Source: Rhizobium sp. L1K21
GTDB lineage: Bacteria; Pseudomonadota; Alphaproteobacteria; Rhizobiales; Rhizobiaceae
DNA: 64,000 bases
NCBI RefSeq assembly: GCF_024055895.1
Contig: NZ_JAMXLE010000002.1
Coordinates: forward strand, 62,001 to 126,000
Reading direction: 5' to 3'
Of this stretch, positions 45,439 through 54,943 are shown one piece after another. Both the position numbers and the translations under genes were made by a program. Numbering within the stretch: position 1 is the first letter of the stretch; each line of letters opens with the position of its first letter. A model generated the notes under the pieces. That model was given only the letters and a program-made list of their open reading frames with translations. It did not search any database and had not been told where the DNA came from.

Positions 45439-46839
45439 CTATCGCCTCGGCTGGTTTGCGCCGGGAACGGCACCATTGCGCAGAGCTGCAGCCAGATCAC
45501 CAAATGCATCGGGCGACGGCGGCTGACCAGGCGTCTGCTTCAAAACCTCGTAAATGATCGGCACCTGTTTGATCGCCATATCGACATCCGGATCGGAGCC
45601 GGGCCGATAACCGCCGATTAAGCGCAGGTCGCTCGTTTCTTCATACTTGTGGATCAGCGCCTTGAGGCGCGAAACCAATTGTTCCTGCTCGGGGGTCCAG
45701 GCTTTCCGCGCCAGACGCGAGATGGAAGCCAAAGGGTTGACCGGCGGATAACGCCCCTCTTCAGCAAGGCTTCTGTCCATCACGATATGACCATCGAGAA
45801 TACCGCGGGTGGAATCGGCAATGGGATCATTGTGATTATCACCATCCACCAGAATGGAGATGATCGCCGTTATCGATCCGGTTCCCTCTTCGCCTGGACC
45901 GGCGCGTTCGAGAAGACGTGGAAGCTCGGTGAAAACGGAGGCCGGGAAGCCGCGCGCAACCGGCGGCTCACCGGAGGCAACGGCCACTTCACGGATTGCC
46001 AGAGCAAAGCGCGTCACGCTGTCGACAATCAGGAGAACATTGTCGCCCTGATCGCGGAAATGTTCGGCAATGGTGATTGCTGACAACGGGGCCATTTTGC
46101 GCAGCATCGGGCTTTCATCGCTGGTTGCGACCACGGCCACGGTTTTCGCCAGATTGTCGCCGAGCGTATCCTCGATGAATTCGCGCACTTCGCGGCCGCG
46201 CTCGCCCACCAGCGCAATCACCACCTTGTCGAAGGAGTCTGCCCGCGCCAGCATGGACAGAAGCGTCGATTTGCCGACGCCGGAACCGGCAAAGATACCG
46301 AGACGTTGACCGAGGCAAAGCGGGGAGAATATGTCGATGGCGCGCACGCCGGTCAGAAACCCTTTTTCCACGCGCGCCCGGCGCATGGACGGCGGCGCAT
46401 TGGCATAGATCGGCCTGCGTTTGTCGCCGTCAATCAAGGGACCCAGCCCGTCAATCGGTTGAGCCAGCGCACTGATTGTGCGTCCACACCAACTGTCATC
46501 GGGCGCGAGACGGAAAGCGCCCTTGCGAATGATCGTATCGCCAATACCGATCGGCTCGCCGGGTTCAATGGGGCAAACATAGGCCAGTTCCGGCTCCACC
46601 CGAACGACCTCGCCCAAATGGACGCCATTTGCCGCTCTATGCGCCACAAAATCGCCAAGCCGCACCTGCCGGGAAAGTCCCGCCACTGTGTAGTGGCCGG
46701 CGGAAATCGTTCTGACATGGCCGCCGGGTGCCACAAGCTGTTCGGACGGCGCAAAACGTCCGACTGTCGCCCCGAGCTTGGCGAATTTGCGTGCTGCTTC
46801 GGCATTTGCCGCGATCTCGAATGTTTGCCGTTCCACCAT
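45439..46839 (-). CDS. fliI: Flagellum-specific export ATPase FliI
   Basis: A 466-aa ATPase that energises unfolding and release of export cargo. Walker A is GSGVGKST (about residues 185-192), Walker B lies around VLLIVDSVTRFA, and GERGREVREFIEDTLG is typical of the family. The upstream neighbour is flgF. Confidence 0.97.
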   Translation of the reverse strand: MVERQTFEIAANAEAARKFAKLGATVGRFAPSEQLVAPGGHVRTISAGHYTVAGLSRQVRLGDFVAHRAANGVHLGEVVRVEPELAYVCPIEPGEPIGIGDTIIRKGAFRLAPDDSWCGRTISALAQPIDGLGPLIDGDKRRPIYANAPPSMRRARVEKGFLTGVRAIDIFSPLCLGQRLGIFAGSGVGKSTLLSMLARADSFDKVVIALVGERGREVREFIEDTLGDNLAKTVAVVATSDESPMLRKMAPLSAITIAEHFRDQGDNVLLIVDSVTRFALAIREVAVASGEPPVARGFPASVFTELPRLLERAGPGEEGTGSITAIISILVDGDNHNDPIADSTRGILDGHIVMDRSLAEEGRYPPVNPLASISRLARKAWTPEQEQLVSRLKALIHKYEETSDLRLIGGYRPGSDPDVDMAIKQVPIIYEVLKQTPGQPPSPDAFGDLAAALRNGAVPGANQPRR

Positions 46840-46874
46840 GTCTCAAACGTCTTCCGTCTGGCGTTTATACGGGA

Positions 46875-47615
46875 TCAAGCCCCGCCAAGTGTCTTGATCG
46901 CCTGTTCCAGACTGCTTTCACTTTTTCCCAGCAGCGCCTGCATGTTTTCAAAGTAGCGCTGCACCATGATAAGCCGCGTCATCTCCGAAACCGGGTTTAC
47001 GTTGGATTCCTCGACATAACCTTGCACAATTCCGGCCTCGGTACGGTTGACCACTGCGGAAATGCCTGCCGTTGGAATGACGGCGGAGGAGCCGGCGCGG
47101 TAGAAGCCTTGCTGAAAGTCCGAATTGAAAAGGCCGATAGCAGCAATGGGCCTTCCATCTTCCTGCAAAAGACCATCGCGGCTGACAGTCAATTCACCGC
47201 CCTGGGTGGAAACGCTGATCGGCGCACCGCCTGAGTCTAAAATCGGATAACCTTCGACCGAAACCAGCTGACCCGTTGCAGTGATCGTGAAGCGCCCGTC
47301 GCGGGTCAGTGCCTGGCCGACGGGTGTCTGAATGGAAAACCAGGCGTCGCCGCGGATGGCAAAATCGAGCGGGTTGCCGGTGCGCGTCAAACCACCGTTC
47401 TTGGTGGAGAGGTACTCGGCACCCTCGGTCACGAAGGCGACGTCGCCATCACCCTTGACGCTCGTGTCGCCCGCCTTGCTCAGCGCCTCGTCGAATTTCA
47501 CTTCTGTGGACCTGAAGCCCACCGTATTGGTGTTTGCAACGTTGTCGGCAATCGTCGTCAGGCGCTTTTCGAGCGCGATCTGCGACGACAGAGCAACGTA
47601 AATTCCGGTTTCCAT
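46875..47615 (-). CDS. flgF: Proximal rod protein FlgF
   Basis: A 246-aa rod protein, N-terminus [30 protein letters not shown]-terminus [20 protein letters not shown]. It is the first gene of the minus-strand flgF-fliP run, divergent from motA. Confidence 0.95.
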   Translation of the reverse strand: METGIYVALSSQIALEKRLTTIADNVANTNTVGFRSTEVKFDEALSKAGDTSVKGDGDVAFVTEGAEYLSTKNGGLTRTGNPLDFAIRGDAWFSIQTPVGQALTRDGRFTITATGQLVSVEGYPILDSGGAPISVSTQGGELTVSRDGLLQEDGRPIAAIGLFNSDFQQGFYRAGSSAVIPTAGISAVVNRTEAGIVQGYVEESNVNPVSEMTRLIMVQRYFENMQALLGKSESSLEQAIKTLGGA

Positions 47616-47811
47616 TCCGCCTAACCCCAGCTTGCGCCGGTGTCCGCCACCGGCAAAGCTCCCGCCTCATGCGGTTCGCTGGCGAATTTCGGGCATGTTG
47701 CTTGTGCGAAGCTGTCGGTCAACCACCAGCCCCTGTCAGCCTCACGCAAGGCTGACCACGTATTTCGGACAGAGAAATTCTGGACTGACTCGTGTATCGG
47801 TAAAAGCGCTC
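47616..47811. promoter_or_regulatory. flgF/motA divergent promoter region
   Basis: 196 bp shared by two flagellar operons. It contains the inverted repeat GTCAGCC-N8-GGCTGAC at 47735-47756, roughly central, which is a possible activator site (Rem or VisNR). No promoter boxes could be fixed by eye. Confidence 0.5.
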
Positions 47812-48690
47812 ATGAACATCATCATCGGACTGGTTATCACGTTTGGCTGTGTCATCGGCGGCTATATGGCGGCAGGCGGCCATATGGATATTCTGTGGCA
47901 GCCTTACGAATTCCTGATCATTCTGGGTGCTGCGCTTGGTGGCTTCATCATTTCCAATCCGATGAAGGTGATCAAGGATACCGGCAAGGCGCTTGGCGAG
48001 GCCTTTGGAAACAAGGTTCCCAAGGAGCGCCATTATCTCGATATGCTGGGTGCGCTCTATTCGCTTATGCGCGACCTGCGCACAAAATCGCGCAACGAGA
48101 TCGAAGCCCATATCGACAATCCGGCCGAATCCTCGATCTTCCAGGCTGCTCCGACCGTGCTGGCCAATGCGGAATTGACCGCATTCATCTGCGATTATGT
48201 CCGCCTCATCATCATTGGCAATGCACGCTCTCACGAAATCGAAGCGCTGATGGACGAGGAAATCGATACGATCGTGCACGACAAGATGAAGCCGCATGAT
48301 GCATTGAACGCTGTCGGCGATGGTCTGCCGGCGATCGGTATCGTTGCCGCTGTTCTTGGTATTATCCACACGATGGGTGCCATCAATGAAGGTCCGGACG
48401 TTCTCGGCCACCTGATCGCAGCCGCGCTTGTCGGTACCTTCCTTGGTATTCTTGTGTCTTACTGCGTGATTCAGCCGCTGTCGGCCGCCGTGAAGGTTGT
48501 GCGGTCAAAACAGAACCGTCTTTACGCAATCGTAAAACAAACCCTGCTAGCTTACATGAACGGTTCCGTGCCGCAGGTGGCATTGGAATATGGTCGCAAG
48601 ACCATCTCTTCCAAGGAACGTCCATCGATTGATGCTGTCGAGCAGGAGATGATGAATCCTGGTGGCGGCGGTGATGCGAGTGCTGCATAA
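47812..48690 (+). CDS. motA: Motor stator protein MotA
   Basis: A 292-aa proton-channel subunit with four membrane helices. [20 protein letters not shown] at the start and [20 protein letters not shown] later are typical. ATG at 47812 was used; the upstream in-frame extension covers the promoter region. Its stop overlaps the fliM start (TAATG). Confidence 0.96.
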   Translation: MNIIIGLVITFGCVIGGYMAAGGHMDILWQPYEFLIILGAALGGFIISNPMKVIKDTGKALGEAFGNKVPKERHYLDMLGALYSLMRDLRTKSRNEIEAHIDNPAESSIFQAAPTVLANAELTAFICDYVRLIIIGNARSHEIEALMDEEIDTIVHDKMKPHDALNAVGDGLPAIGIVAAVLGIIHTMGAINEGPDVLGHLIAAALVGTFLGILVSYCVIQPLSAAVKVVRSKQNRLYAIVKQTLLAYMNGSVPQVALEYGRKTISSKERPSIDAVEQEMMNPGGGGDASAA

Positions 48691-49676
48691 TGGCCAAGAA
48701 AGCAAAAGCGAAGAGTGACGAAAACGAAAGCGTGAGCGCAGCAGCACCGGCTGGTGAAGCGCCACGCATCGACCCTCTTCTGCTTGCGCGCATCCGTGGC
48801 GATCTCGGCGACCGGCAGACGATCACCAAGATTTACGAAGATATCGCGCATGCCTTCATCGAATTCCTGCCTGAGGTTTTCCAGACCGATACGCCGTTTG
48901 AATTCGAGATTGGCTATGAAGGGGTCGAAACCGGGTTCCTTGACGATTTGATTGCCGATCTTGGCGACACCTATGCGCTCTGCGACGCCTCCCTGCGCGG
49001 CTGGTGCGCTGACTATACGCTGGCCTGTTCGAACACGTTCGTGATGATCCTGGTGGAATCGCTTCTCGGCGCCGCCACCGATGAAATCATCGAGCCTGAA
49101 CCGAGACCGCTTTCGAAAATCGAGCTCGAACTCGCCAAGATGGTGTTCGAGCGCATTTCGGGCGTCATGCGTTCAGTCCTGTCATTGAACGGAAATGTCG
49201 AGCCTGTGCTAAGCGCGCCGTACAATGCCGGCAACCGCCCGCCCCGTCCGGAAGGTTATCTCGATCCGCATGCGGCGGTACTCAACATGAAATTCAAGAT
49301 CGGCGATATCCATCCGGCATTCGCCATCGTCGTGCCGCAGCGCACATTGCTGAAGACGAAAGTTGTCTCTGCCAAGACCGGCGGCGGGCGTACGAAGAAG
49401 GAATGGACCGATCAGTTGAAGGCGCAGGTCGAACGGTCGAACATCGGCATCGAAGCGCGCATCAAACTGCAGGAGCTTACGCTCAACACGCTTAGCCGGT
49501 TGCAGGCTGGCGATATCATCCCTTTCAACGACCGCAAGGATGTTCGTGTGAATGTACGAGCCAACGGCAAGGATCTCTATGTCGGAGAGCTCGGGCGTAC
49601 CGGCGCGAAATACACGGTTCGGGTGAAGGACACATTCGGAACTGAAGAAGAGTTGCTCTCCCATTTGATGGGGTGA
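48690..49676 (+). CDS. fliM: Motor switch protein FliM
   Basis: A 328-aa C-ring protein. The middle CheC-like domain (around DYTLACSNTFVMILVESLLG) and C-terminal SpoA domain (ELTLNTLSRLQAGDIIPFND) are visible. The N-terminus is Lys/Ala/Glu-rich and lacks the usual LSQxEIDALL-type CheY-binding peptide, which is notable. Starts at TAATG with motA. Confidence 0.9.
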   Translation: MAKKAKAKSDENESVSAAAPAGEAPRIDPLLLARIRGDLGDRQTITKIYEDIAHAFIEFLPEVFQTDTPFEFEIGYEGVETGFLDDLIADLGDTYALCDASLRGWCADYTLACSNTFVMILVESLLGAATDEIIEPEPRPLSKIELELAKMVFERISGVMRSVLSLNGNVEPVLSAPYNAGNRPPRPEGYLDPHAAVLNMKFKIGDIHPAFAIVVPQRTLLKTKVVSAKTGGGRTKKEWTDQLKAQVERSNIGIEARIKLQELTLNTLSRLQAGDIIPFNDRKDVRVNVRANGKDLYVGELGRTGAKYTVRVKDTFGTEEELLSHLMG

Positions 49677-49730
49677 GCGCCCTCAAACGGGAAAACGCTT
49701 CGCACAAGCTTTAGCTGGAATAAGTTTCTC

Positions 49731-50339
49731 ATGGCGAAAGAAAAACCAGAAGACGATATCCTCTCCGCGTTCGAGGCGGATGCACCTGCAGACGGCGGCG
49801 ATCTGGGTCTTGACGACCAGATCGACGACCTGCGCGGCGTGCTGCAGAACGATGCTGAAGGCACCGTTCCCGATCTCGATTCGATGGTGGGCGGCGATCT
49901 ATCCGATTTTGGCGGCGATTTCGGTGGCGATGCTGCCGGCGGCGATTTCGGATCGGACCTTGGAGGCGATTTCGGAAGCGGTGATTTTGGTGGCGGCAAC
50001 TTCGGCGGCAACAGCGATTTCGGTGGCGACAGCTTCGGCAGTACCAGCCTCAATGATATTGCCCCGCCCGGTAGTGCGTTGCATGCCAATTACGATCTCA
50101 TCATGGATATCCCGATCGATGTCCAGATCGTTCTCGGCACCAGTCACATGAATGTCGCCACGCTGATGAACCTCAGCGAAGGCGCAACGATCGCGCTTGA
50201 CCGCAAGATCGGCGAGCCGGTGGAAATCCTGGTCAACGGCCGTCTGATCGGCCGTGGTGAAATTGCAGTCCTTGACGAGGACAATACACGATTTGGCGTC
50301 AAGCTCATCGAGATCATGAAGATCCAGAACAAGAGCTGA
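49731..50339 (+). CDS. fliN: Motor switch protein FliN with Gly/Asp repeat extension
   Basis: A 202-aa protein, much longer than the ~137-aa enterobacterial FliN. The C-terminal 85 residues are the SpoA domain ([40 protein letters not shown]). Residues about 45-105 are a low-complexity chain of [10 protein letters not shown] units. The first 45 residues are acidic with a leucine pattern ([21 protein letters not shown]). Confidence 0.93.
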   Translation: MAKEKPEDDILSAFEADAPADGGDLGLDDQIDDLRGVLQNDAEGTVPDLDSMVGGDLSDFGGDFGGDAAGGDFGSDLGGDFGSGDFGGGNFGGNSDFGGDSFGSTSLNDIAPPGSALHANYDLIMDIPIDVQIVLGTSHMNVATLMNLSEGATIALDRKIGEPVEILVNGRLIGRGEIAVLDEDNTRFGVKLIEIMKIQNKS

Positions 50340-50365
50340 CATATAGCTGATGGAGACACGAATCC

Positions 50366-51415
50366 ATGATGGATTTTGAAGACTTCGACGACCCCAATGA
50401 ACAACGCCCGCTCAGCCAGGCTGAAAAGGCGGCGGCAGTGCTGCTGGCCATGGGAAAGGGCGTGGCTGGCAAGCTGCTCAAGTTCTTCACGCAGCGGGAA
50501 CTGCAAATCATCATCAAGGCGGCGCAGGAGCTGCGCCCCATTCCTCCACATGAGCTGGAAGCACTGGTCAACGAGTTCGAGGACCTGTTCACCGAAGGCA
50601 CCGGCCTCATGGACAATGCCAAAGCCATGGAAGGTATTCTGGAGGCAGGGCTCACCCAGGAAGAGGTGGACAATCTGCTCGGCCGCGCCATCAACTTCCA
50701 GAGCCTCGAAACATCTATCTGGGACAGCCTGCAGGATGTCGATCCGGGCTTGCTGGCCAGAGCGTTGGAACAGGAACATCCGCAGACCGTTGCCTATATC
50801 CTGTCCATGATGCCGTCTTCGGCCGGCGCAAAGGTGCTGATGCAGCTTTCCGAAGCCCGCCGCGCCGACATCGTCAATCGTACCGTGAATCTCAAACAGG
50901 TCAGTCCGAAGGCTGCGGAGATCATTGAAAACCGCGTGCTCGAACTTCTGACCGAGATCAATGCGGAAAAGAACTCCACAGGCTCGACCAAGGTCGCGGA
51001 TATCCTCAACGAACTGGAAAAGGAGCAGGTCGAACAGCTTCTCGGCTCGCTGGAATCGCTCAGCAAGAAATCTGCCGAAAAGGTTCGTCCGCGCATCTTC
51101 CTCTTCGAGGATCTTCTCACCATGCCGCAGCGCAGCCGTGTCATGCTGTTCAACGATATCTCCTCGGATGTCATCACCATGGCGCTGCGCGGATCGCCGG
51201 CCGATATTCGCGAAGCGGTTCTGTCCTCGATCGGCGCACGCCAGCGCCGCATGGTCGAATCCGATCTTTCAACGGGTACCGCGGGCATCAATCCGCGGGA
51301 GATCAATGTTGCACGCCGCACCGTTGCCCAGGAAGCCATTCGTCTTGCCAATAACGGCACGATCGAGCTGAAAGAAAGCGGTGGACCTGCCGAAAGTTCC
51401 GGCGAGGCCGCTTGA
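50366..51415 (+). CDS. fliG: Motor switch protein FliG
   Basis: A 349-aa rotor protein. The N-terminal domain that binds FliF, the middle EQEHPQTVAYILSMMPSSAG (EHPQ motif), and the C-terminal torque helix (FLFEDLLTMPQRSRVMLFND) are all present. GGAGACACG precedes the ATG. Confidence 0.96.
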   Translation: MMDFEDFDDPNEQRPLSQAEKAAAVLLAMGKGVAGKLLKFFTQRELQIIIKAAQELRPIPPHELEALVNEFEDLFTEGTGLMDNAKAMEGILEAGLTQEEVDNLLGRAINFQSLETSIWDSLQDVDPGLLARALEQEHPQTVAYILSMMPSSAGAKVLMQLSEARRADIVNRTVNLKQVSPKAAEIIENRVLELLTEINAEKNSTGSTKVADILNELEKEQVEQLLGSLESLSKKSAEKVRPRIFLFEDLLTMPQRSRVMLFNDISSDVITMALRGSPADIREAVLSSIGARQRRMVESDLSTGTAGINPREINVARRTVAQEAIRLANNGTIELKESGGPAESSGEAA

Positions 51416-51416
51416 T

Positions 51417-51437
51417 TTGAGCGGCCAAGCCGCTCAA
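51417..51437 (+). terminator. 9-bp hairpin after fliG
   Basis: TTGAGCGGC and GCCGCTCAA pair perfectly around a 3-nt loop right after the fliG stop. There is no T-run, so it may reduce rather than stop transcription into flhB (gap 51416-51527). Confidence 0.4.
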
Positions 51438-51527
51438 TCTCGTCAATCATGGTTTGAAGTGTCGTTCCAACAGGCCCAGATTCTCGCTTGTGGGTCTGGA
51501 TGTGGCAGATTGGCCGGAGCATAGGCG

Positions 51528-52604
51528 TTGGCTGACGAAGAAAAAGACAGCAAAACAGAAGACCCGACCGGCAAACGCCTCAATGAGGCAGCCGATAAGG
51601 GCAACGTGCCTTTTTCGAAGGAAATAACGACCTTTGCTTCAACGGTGGCGATCTATGTCTTCGTGGTTTTCTTCGCTGCAAGCGGTGCGGGCACGCTCGC
51701 TGTCAGTCTGCGGGATGTGTTCGAGCTGGCCGACCAGTGGGACATCAACACGGGATCGGATGTGGTTTCGATCCTCTACAGGCTGGCGTGGAACTCGAGC
51801 GCTGTGCTCGTTCCATCGCTTACACTTCTGATCGCCTTTGGCGTCGGAGCATCGATCCTGCAAAATCTGCCGCGTCCTGTTTTGGAGCGCATTCGCCCGC
51901 AGGCCTCCAGATTGTCTTTGATGAAGGGCTTTCAGCGGCTCTTCTCAATGCAGACCGTGGTCGAATTCGGCAAATCCTTCGTCAAGATCCTCGTTGTTTC
52001 GGCGGCGATGTACCTGACCTTGAAGGACGAGTTTCTCGGTTCGCTGGAGCTGATGTTTTCCGATCCGCGGCGCATCTTCGACACGATGCTCAACGATCTG
52101 CGCTCCATCCTGATTATCGTTATACTCGCGACCGCGGTCATTGCGATTGCCGACTATTTCTGGACCAAGCACAAGTGGTTTGAAGACCTGAAAATGTCCA
52201 AGCAAGAGGTCAAGGACGAAAACAAACAGATGATGGGCGACCCAGCGGTCAAGGCCAAGCAGAAATCATTCGCCAGAACATTGCTGCGCCGTCAGATGAT
52301 GAAAAACGTTCCCCGTGCCACCCTGGTCGTGACAAACCCCACCCATTATGCCGTTGCGTTGCGCTATGCCCGCGATGAAGACGATGCGCCCATTGTTGTT
52401 GCCAAGGGCCAGAACCTGATTGCGCTGAAAATTCGCGAGATCGCCGAAGATAACAATATTCCGATTTTTGAAGATCCACCGCTTGCCCGCTCCATGTTTG
52501 CGCAAGTCTCGGTCGATAGTGTTATCCCACCGGTGTTTTACAAGGCCGTTGCCGAGCTCATTCATCGGGTTTATGCCAACCAAAAGAAGACCATCAGGGC
52601 CTAG
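51528..52604 (+). CDS. flhB: Export specificity switch protein FlhB
   Basis: A 358-aa membrane protein of the export apparatus. Four membrane helices are followed by a cytoplasmic domain with the autocleavage motif NPTH at residues 270-273 and HYAVALRYARDEDDAPIVVA after it. The start is TTG at 51528 with GGAG upstream; no ATG/GTG is better placed. Confidence 0.96.
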   Translation: MADEEKDSKTEDPTGKRLNEAADKGNVPFSKEITTFASTVAIYVFVVFFAASGAGTLAVSLRDVFELADQWDINTGSDVVSILYRLAWNSSAVLVPSLTLLIAFGVGASILQNLPRPVLERIRPQASRLSLMKGFQRLFSMQTVVEFGKSFVKILVVSAAMYLTLKDEFLGSLELMFSDPRRIFDTMLNDLRSILIIVILATAVIAIADYFWTKHKWFEDLKMSKQEVKDENKQMMGDPAVKAKQKSFARTLLRRQMMKNVPRATLVVTNPTHYAVALRYARDEDDAPIVVAKGQNLIALKIREIAEDNNIPIFEDPPLARSMFAQVSVDSVIPPVFYKAVAELIHRVYANQKKTIRA

Positions 52605-52612
52605 TTCAAGCG

Positions 52613-53053
52613 ATGAAGAAAAATCCTTTTTCCGAGCAACGTGAGCGTATTCTTGCCGATGCCCTGTGCCCGGTCGTGTCTGAACTGCGTCTGATCGATG
52701 CGGCTGACCTGATCGCGCTTTTGCGCTTCGAGCGACACGGGAGCCTGGCCGATCTGGTCTCGTCCGCTGCCGAACTTTACTTTCACCCCGGCACCGTTCG
52801 TTTCGGCATCGGTGGGGATTACAGGCTGGATTGGGATCAGGAGCCGGAGGTCAGTCTTGACCTTGAAATTCGGCCGCGTGGTGTGACCGTTTATGCAAAG
52901 CTGACGCTCGGAAAAAGCCTTGCCGGCATTGAAATCAACCACATCGCATTTCAAAATCCGTCGGAAAACCCTGAGGAAAACACGCGGTTCCTCACAGCCT
53001 CCCTGGCAGAGTCGCGCTTCCAATACACCCCACCTACCGCTCTTGCGAGCTAA
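52613..53053 (+). CDS. Conserved protein after flhB, function unknown
   Basis: A 146-aa soluble protein, 8 bp after flhB and so co-transcribed. It has an N-terminal helical part (LIDAADLIALLRFERHGSLA) and a beta-rich C-terminal half (GGDYRLDWDQEPEVSLDLEI, then GVTVYAKLTLGKSLAGIEIN). No signal peptide or membrane segment. I do not recognise a named family. Its place suggests a flagellum-related role. Confidence 0.75.
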   Translation: MKKNPFSEQRERILADALCPVVSELRLIDAADLIALLRFERHGSLADLVSSAAELYFHPGTVRFGIGGDYRLDWDQEPEVSLDLEIRPRGVTVYAKLTLGKSLAGIEINHIAFQNPSENPEENTRFLTASLAESRFQYTPPTALAS

Positions 53054-53165
53054 TGCATGTCGCGCTTAATCGCCCTCGATTAAGCGACAACGTACATGCA
53101 GCAAAACAAGGACAAAGCAGGATCGCATTTGAATCAGATAAAATGCGATCCGCTTTAGAGCGTCG
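53054..53165. repeat. RIME-like intergenic palindromic repeat
   Basis: Two adjacent palindromes in the convergent gap. The first: TGCATGT...ACATGCA (53054-53060/53094-53100) enclosing GCTTAATCG...CGATTAAGC (53064-53072/53077-53085). The second: GGATCGCATTT (53120-53130) and AAATGCGATCC (53141-53151), extended by AAGC/GCTT, followed by TTAGAGCG. This mosaic resembles the small dispersed intergenic elements of rhizobia (RIME type). It may also act as a bidirectional terminator. Confidence 0.65.
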
Positions 53166-53189
53166 GGCGATAATGCGCGGGGCTTCCCT

Positions 53190-53909
53190 TCAATTGATGT
53201 AGCCAAGGCGAATAGCTTTGGCGATGGCCTGGATGCGGTTGACCGAATCGAGCTTGGTGGTTGCCGCACCGAGATAGGCATTGACCGTGTGCACGGAAAG
53301 ACCAAGCTTTTCGGCAACCTCTTCGCTGGTCAGCCCGTCGCCCGCCATCTGCAGACAGGCAATCTCGCGCTCCGACAGAAGCTCGGTCGCCTTGCTGTAG
53401 CGGACATCGCTTTGCAGGAGCGCGACCAAAACCCGGACGGCCTGCGTGTGAAGATCAAGGATCACATCGGCATTGAGGTCCAGATAGGCCGAGGTAAAAA
53501 CCACGTAACCGTTTCCGGCAGCCCCCAGTTTCACCGGAAACGCAATTCCCGAAAATGGCAGCAGGCGCTCTTTCAGCCGTGCCACGAAATGGTTCATGTC
53601 GGGGGTTTCCGCCGTATTGGCATCCTCAGTCCCGTTCCACATCAGCGGCAGCGTTGACTGTTCCAGGTGGTTGGCAAGCTGCTCACCGTAGATGCCGATG
53701 ATTTTGGCCGAGGCCGCTCCGCCGGCCGGAAAATTGTCGATCAGGGGCGTTATCTTGCCAGTGCCGCTTTGTGCGCCCCGACCCGTCTTGAAGATTGCGT
53801 GGTTGCGGGCTCCGGCCTTTTGCTGAAGCAAGAAAAGGTCATGCTGAATGTCGCGCGACACGGCATCATTGCCGGACCAAGGATGTGTCGGTTCTTTCAT
53901 GCCCGGCAT
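53190..53909 (-). CDS. visR: LuxR-family flagellar master regulator VisR
   Basis: A 239-aa regulator that works as a partner of VisN at the top of the rhizobial flagellar hierarchy, controlling rem/ftcR. The C-terminal LuxR helix-turn-helix is clear (LSEREIACLQMAGDGLTSEE VAEKLGLSVHTVNAYLGAAT). The N-terminal part is an autoinducer-binding-like or ligand-binding fold. ATG 53909 was chosen because AAAAGG is 9 nt upstream; GTG 53918 abuts it. Confidence 0.92.
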   Translation of the reverse strand: MPGMKEPTHPWSGNDAVSRDIQHDLFLLQQKAGARNHAIFKTGRGAQSGTGKITPLIDNFPAGGAASAKIIGIYGEQLANHLEQSTLPLMWNGTEDANTAETPDMNHFVARLKERLLPFSGIAFPVKLGAAGNGYVVFTSAYLDLNADVILDLHTQAVRVLVALLQSDVRYSKATELLSEREIACLQMAGDGLTSEEVAEKLGLSVHTVNAYLGAATTKLDSVNRIQAIAKAIRLGYIN

Positions 53910-53969
53910 TGTGCGCACCCTTTTCTGTTGACCGAAAAGGCAGATAGAACGCCCGGGAGGCGCCTTCGC

Positions 53970-54788
53970 TCAAACAAGGTGGTTGCGAACGGCATATGCC
54001 ACAGCCTCCGGGCGGTTTCGTGTTGCCGTCTTGCGCATGATACTCGTGATGTAATTGTTGATTGTATTACGTGATATGCCCAGTATTAGCGCGATTTCCT
54101 CGCTCGTCTTGCCTTCAGCAATCCAGTAGAGGCACTCGATCTCCCGGTCCGTCAGGTCCGCGTCCCGGTCGGTCGATGTCTTGCGGGAAACCACGATACT
54201 CATGAGGTAGGAGGCCAAAAGGCCTGCCTGGCGAATGCGTTCGGCAGATGCAATCACGTTTTCCGGCAGCAGGAATAGCAGCCTGTAGCGCATATGCCCA
54301 ACCACGAAATCCACCCAGCAATGCTGGCGGCTGATGTTTTCCGGCAGTGCTGCACCATCGGGCAGAAGGCCAAAACCCGGCTGCAGCGTTGCGGTGCATT
54401 TCTCGATTTCGGTCGTTCGACCGCAGATCGCGAGAATCTCGCCATCGATCAGGCGAACGATATCAAATGGCCAATTGGAGGAGATGATATTTGCCAGGTT
54501 CTGCTCTGTCGCAAGGTCGTAACGCGCCAGAAGAAACGCGCTGGCACCGGCATAGGCTGTGATATCGGCGAGACCTGCACTGAAACCGCTTTCGTCACGC
54601 ACCAGAGCCAACTGCGTGAGAAGTTGCTCCTGCGTCAAAAGCGCCGCCATCGATGCCTGTACAGGCGACGATTCGGCCTCTTTCGGGTTTTGGTACACCA
54701 TTGTTACCGTATCCAGTTTCCTCGTACCCGGTTTCATACCGGGCATGTCGATCAGAATCTCTGGACCTCCCGCATCAGAAAGAACCAT
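53970..54788 (-). CDS. visN: LuxR-family flagellar master regulator VisN
   Basis: A regulator of up to 272 aa. The C-terminal HTH is DLTDREIECLYWIAEGKTSE EIALILGISRNTINNYI. It is 60 bp upstream of visR and presumably in one transcript with it, as in Sinorhizobium. The start is uncertain: ATG 54788 and ATG 54746 both lack a clear ribosome site. The second gives a MPGMK N-terminus, the same as VisR. Confidence 0.92.
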   Translation of the reverse strand: MVLSDAGGPEILIDMPGMKPGTRKLDTVTMVYQNPKEAESSPVQASMAALLTQEQLLTQLALVRDESGFSAGLADITAYAGASAFLLARYDLATEQNLANIISSNWPFDIVRLIDGEILAICGRTTEIEKCTATLQPGFGLLPDGAALPENISRQHCWVDFVVGHMRYRLLFLLPENVIASAERIRQAGLLASYLMSIVVSRKTSTDRDADLTDREIECLYWIAEGKTSEEIALILGISRNTINNYITSIMRKTATRNRPEAVAYAVRNHLV

Positions 54789-54943
54789 TCATAACAAGGA
54801 CCGTCCGCATAATCCCCGCGGCATCTGAGCCGACTCCTTATTTGTAAGACAGTTTGTCTCAGAAGTGAAACAAACAATCGAACAGTTTCTCAAAAATAGG
54901 ATTTTTTCGCCTTGTGTTTGAGGCAGCGCCGAGGCAACCCCAA
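54789..54943. promoter_or_regulatory. visN upstream region
   Basis: 155 bp between fliF and visN containing the inverted repeat AGACA-GTT-TGTCT at 54847-54859. It should hold the visNR promoter. Confidence 0.4.

Noticed and set aside
49863-50045. CRISPR-like short repeats
   Set aside because: The GGC/GAT-rich repeats are in frame within fliN and encode GGDFG units; there are no spacers.
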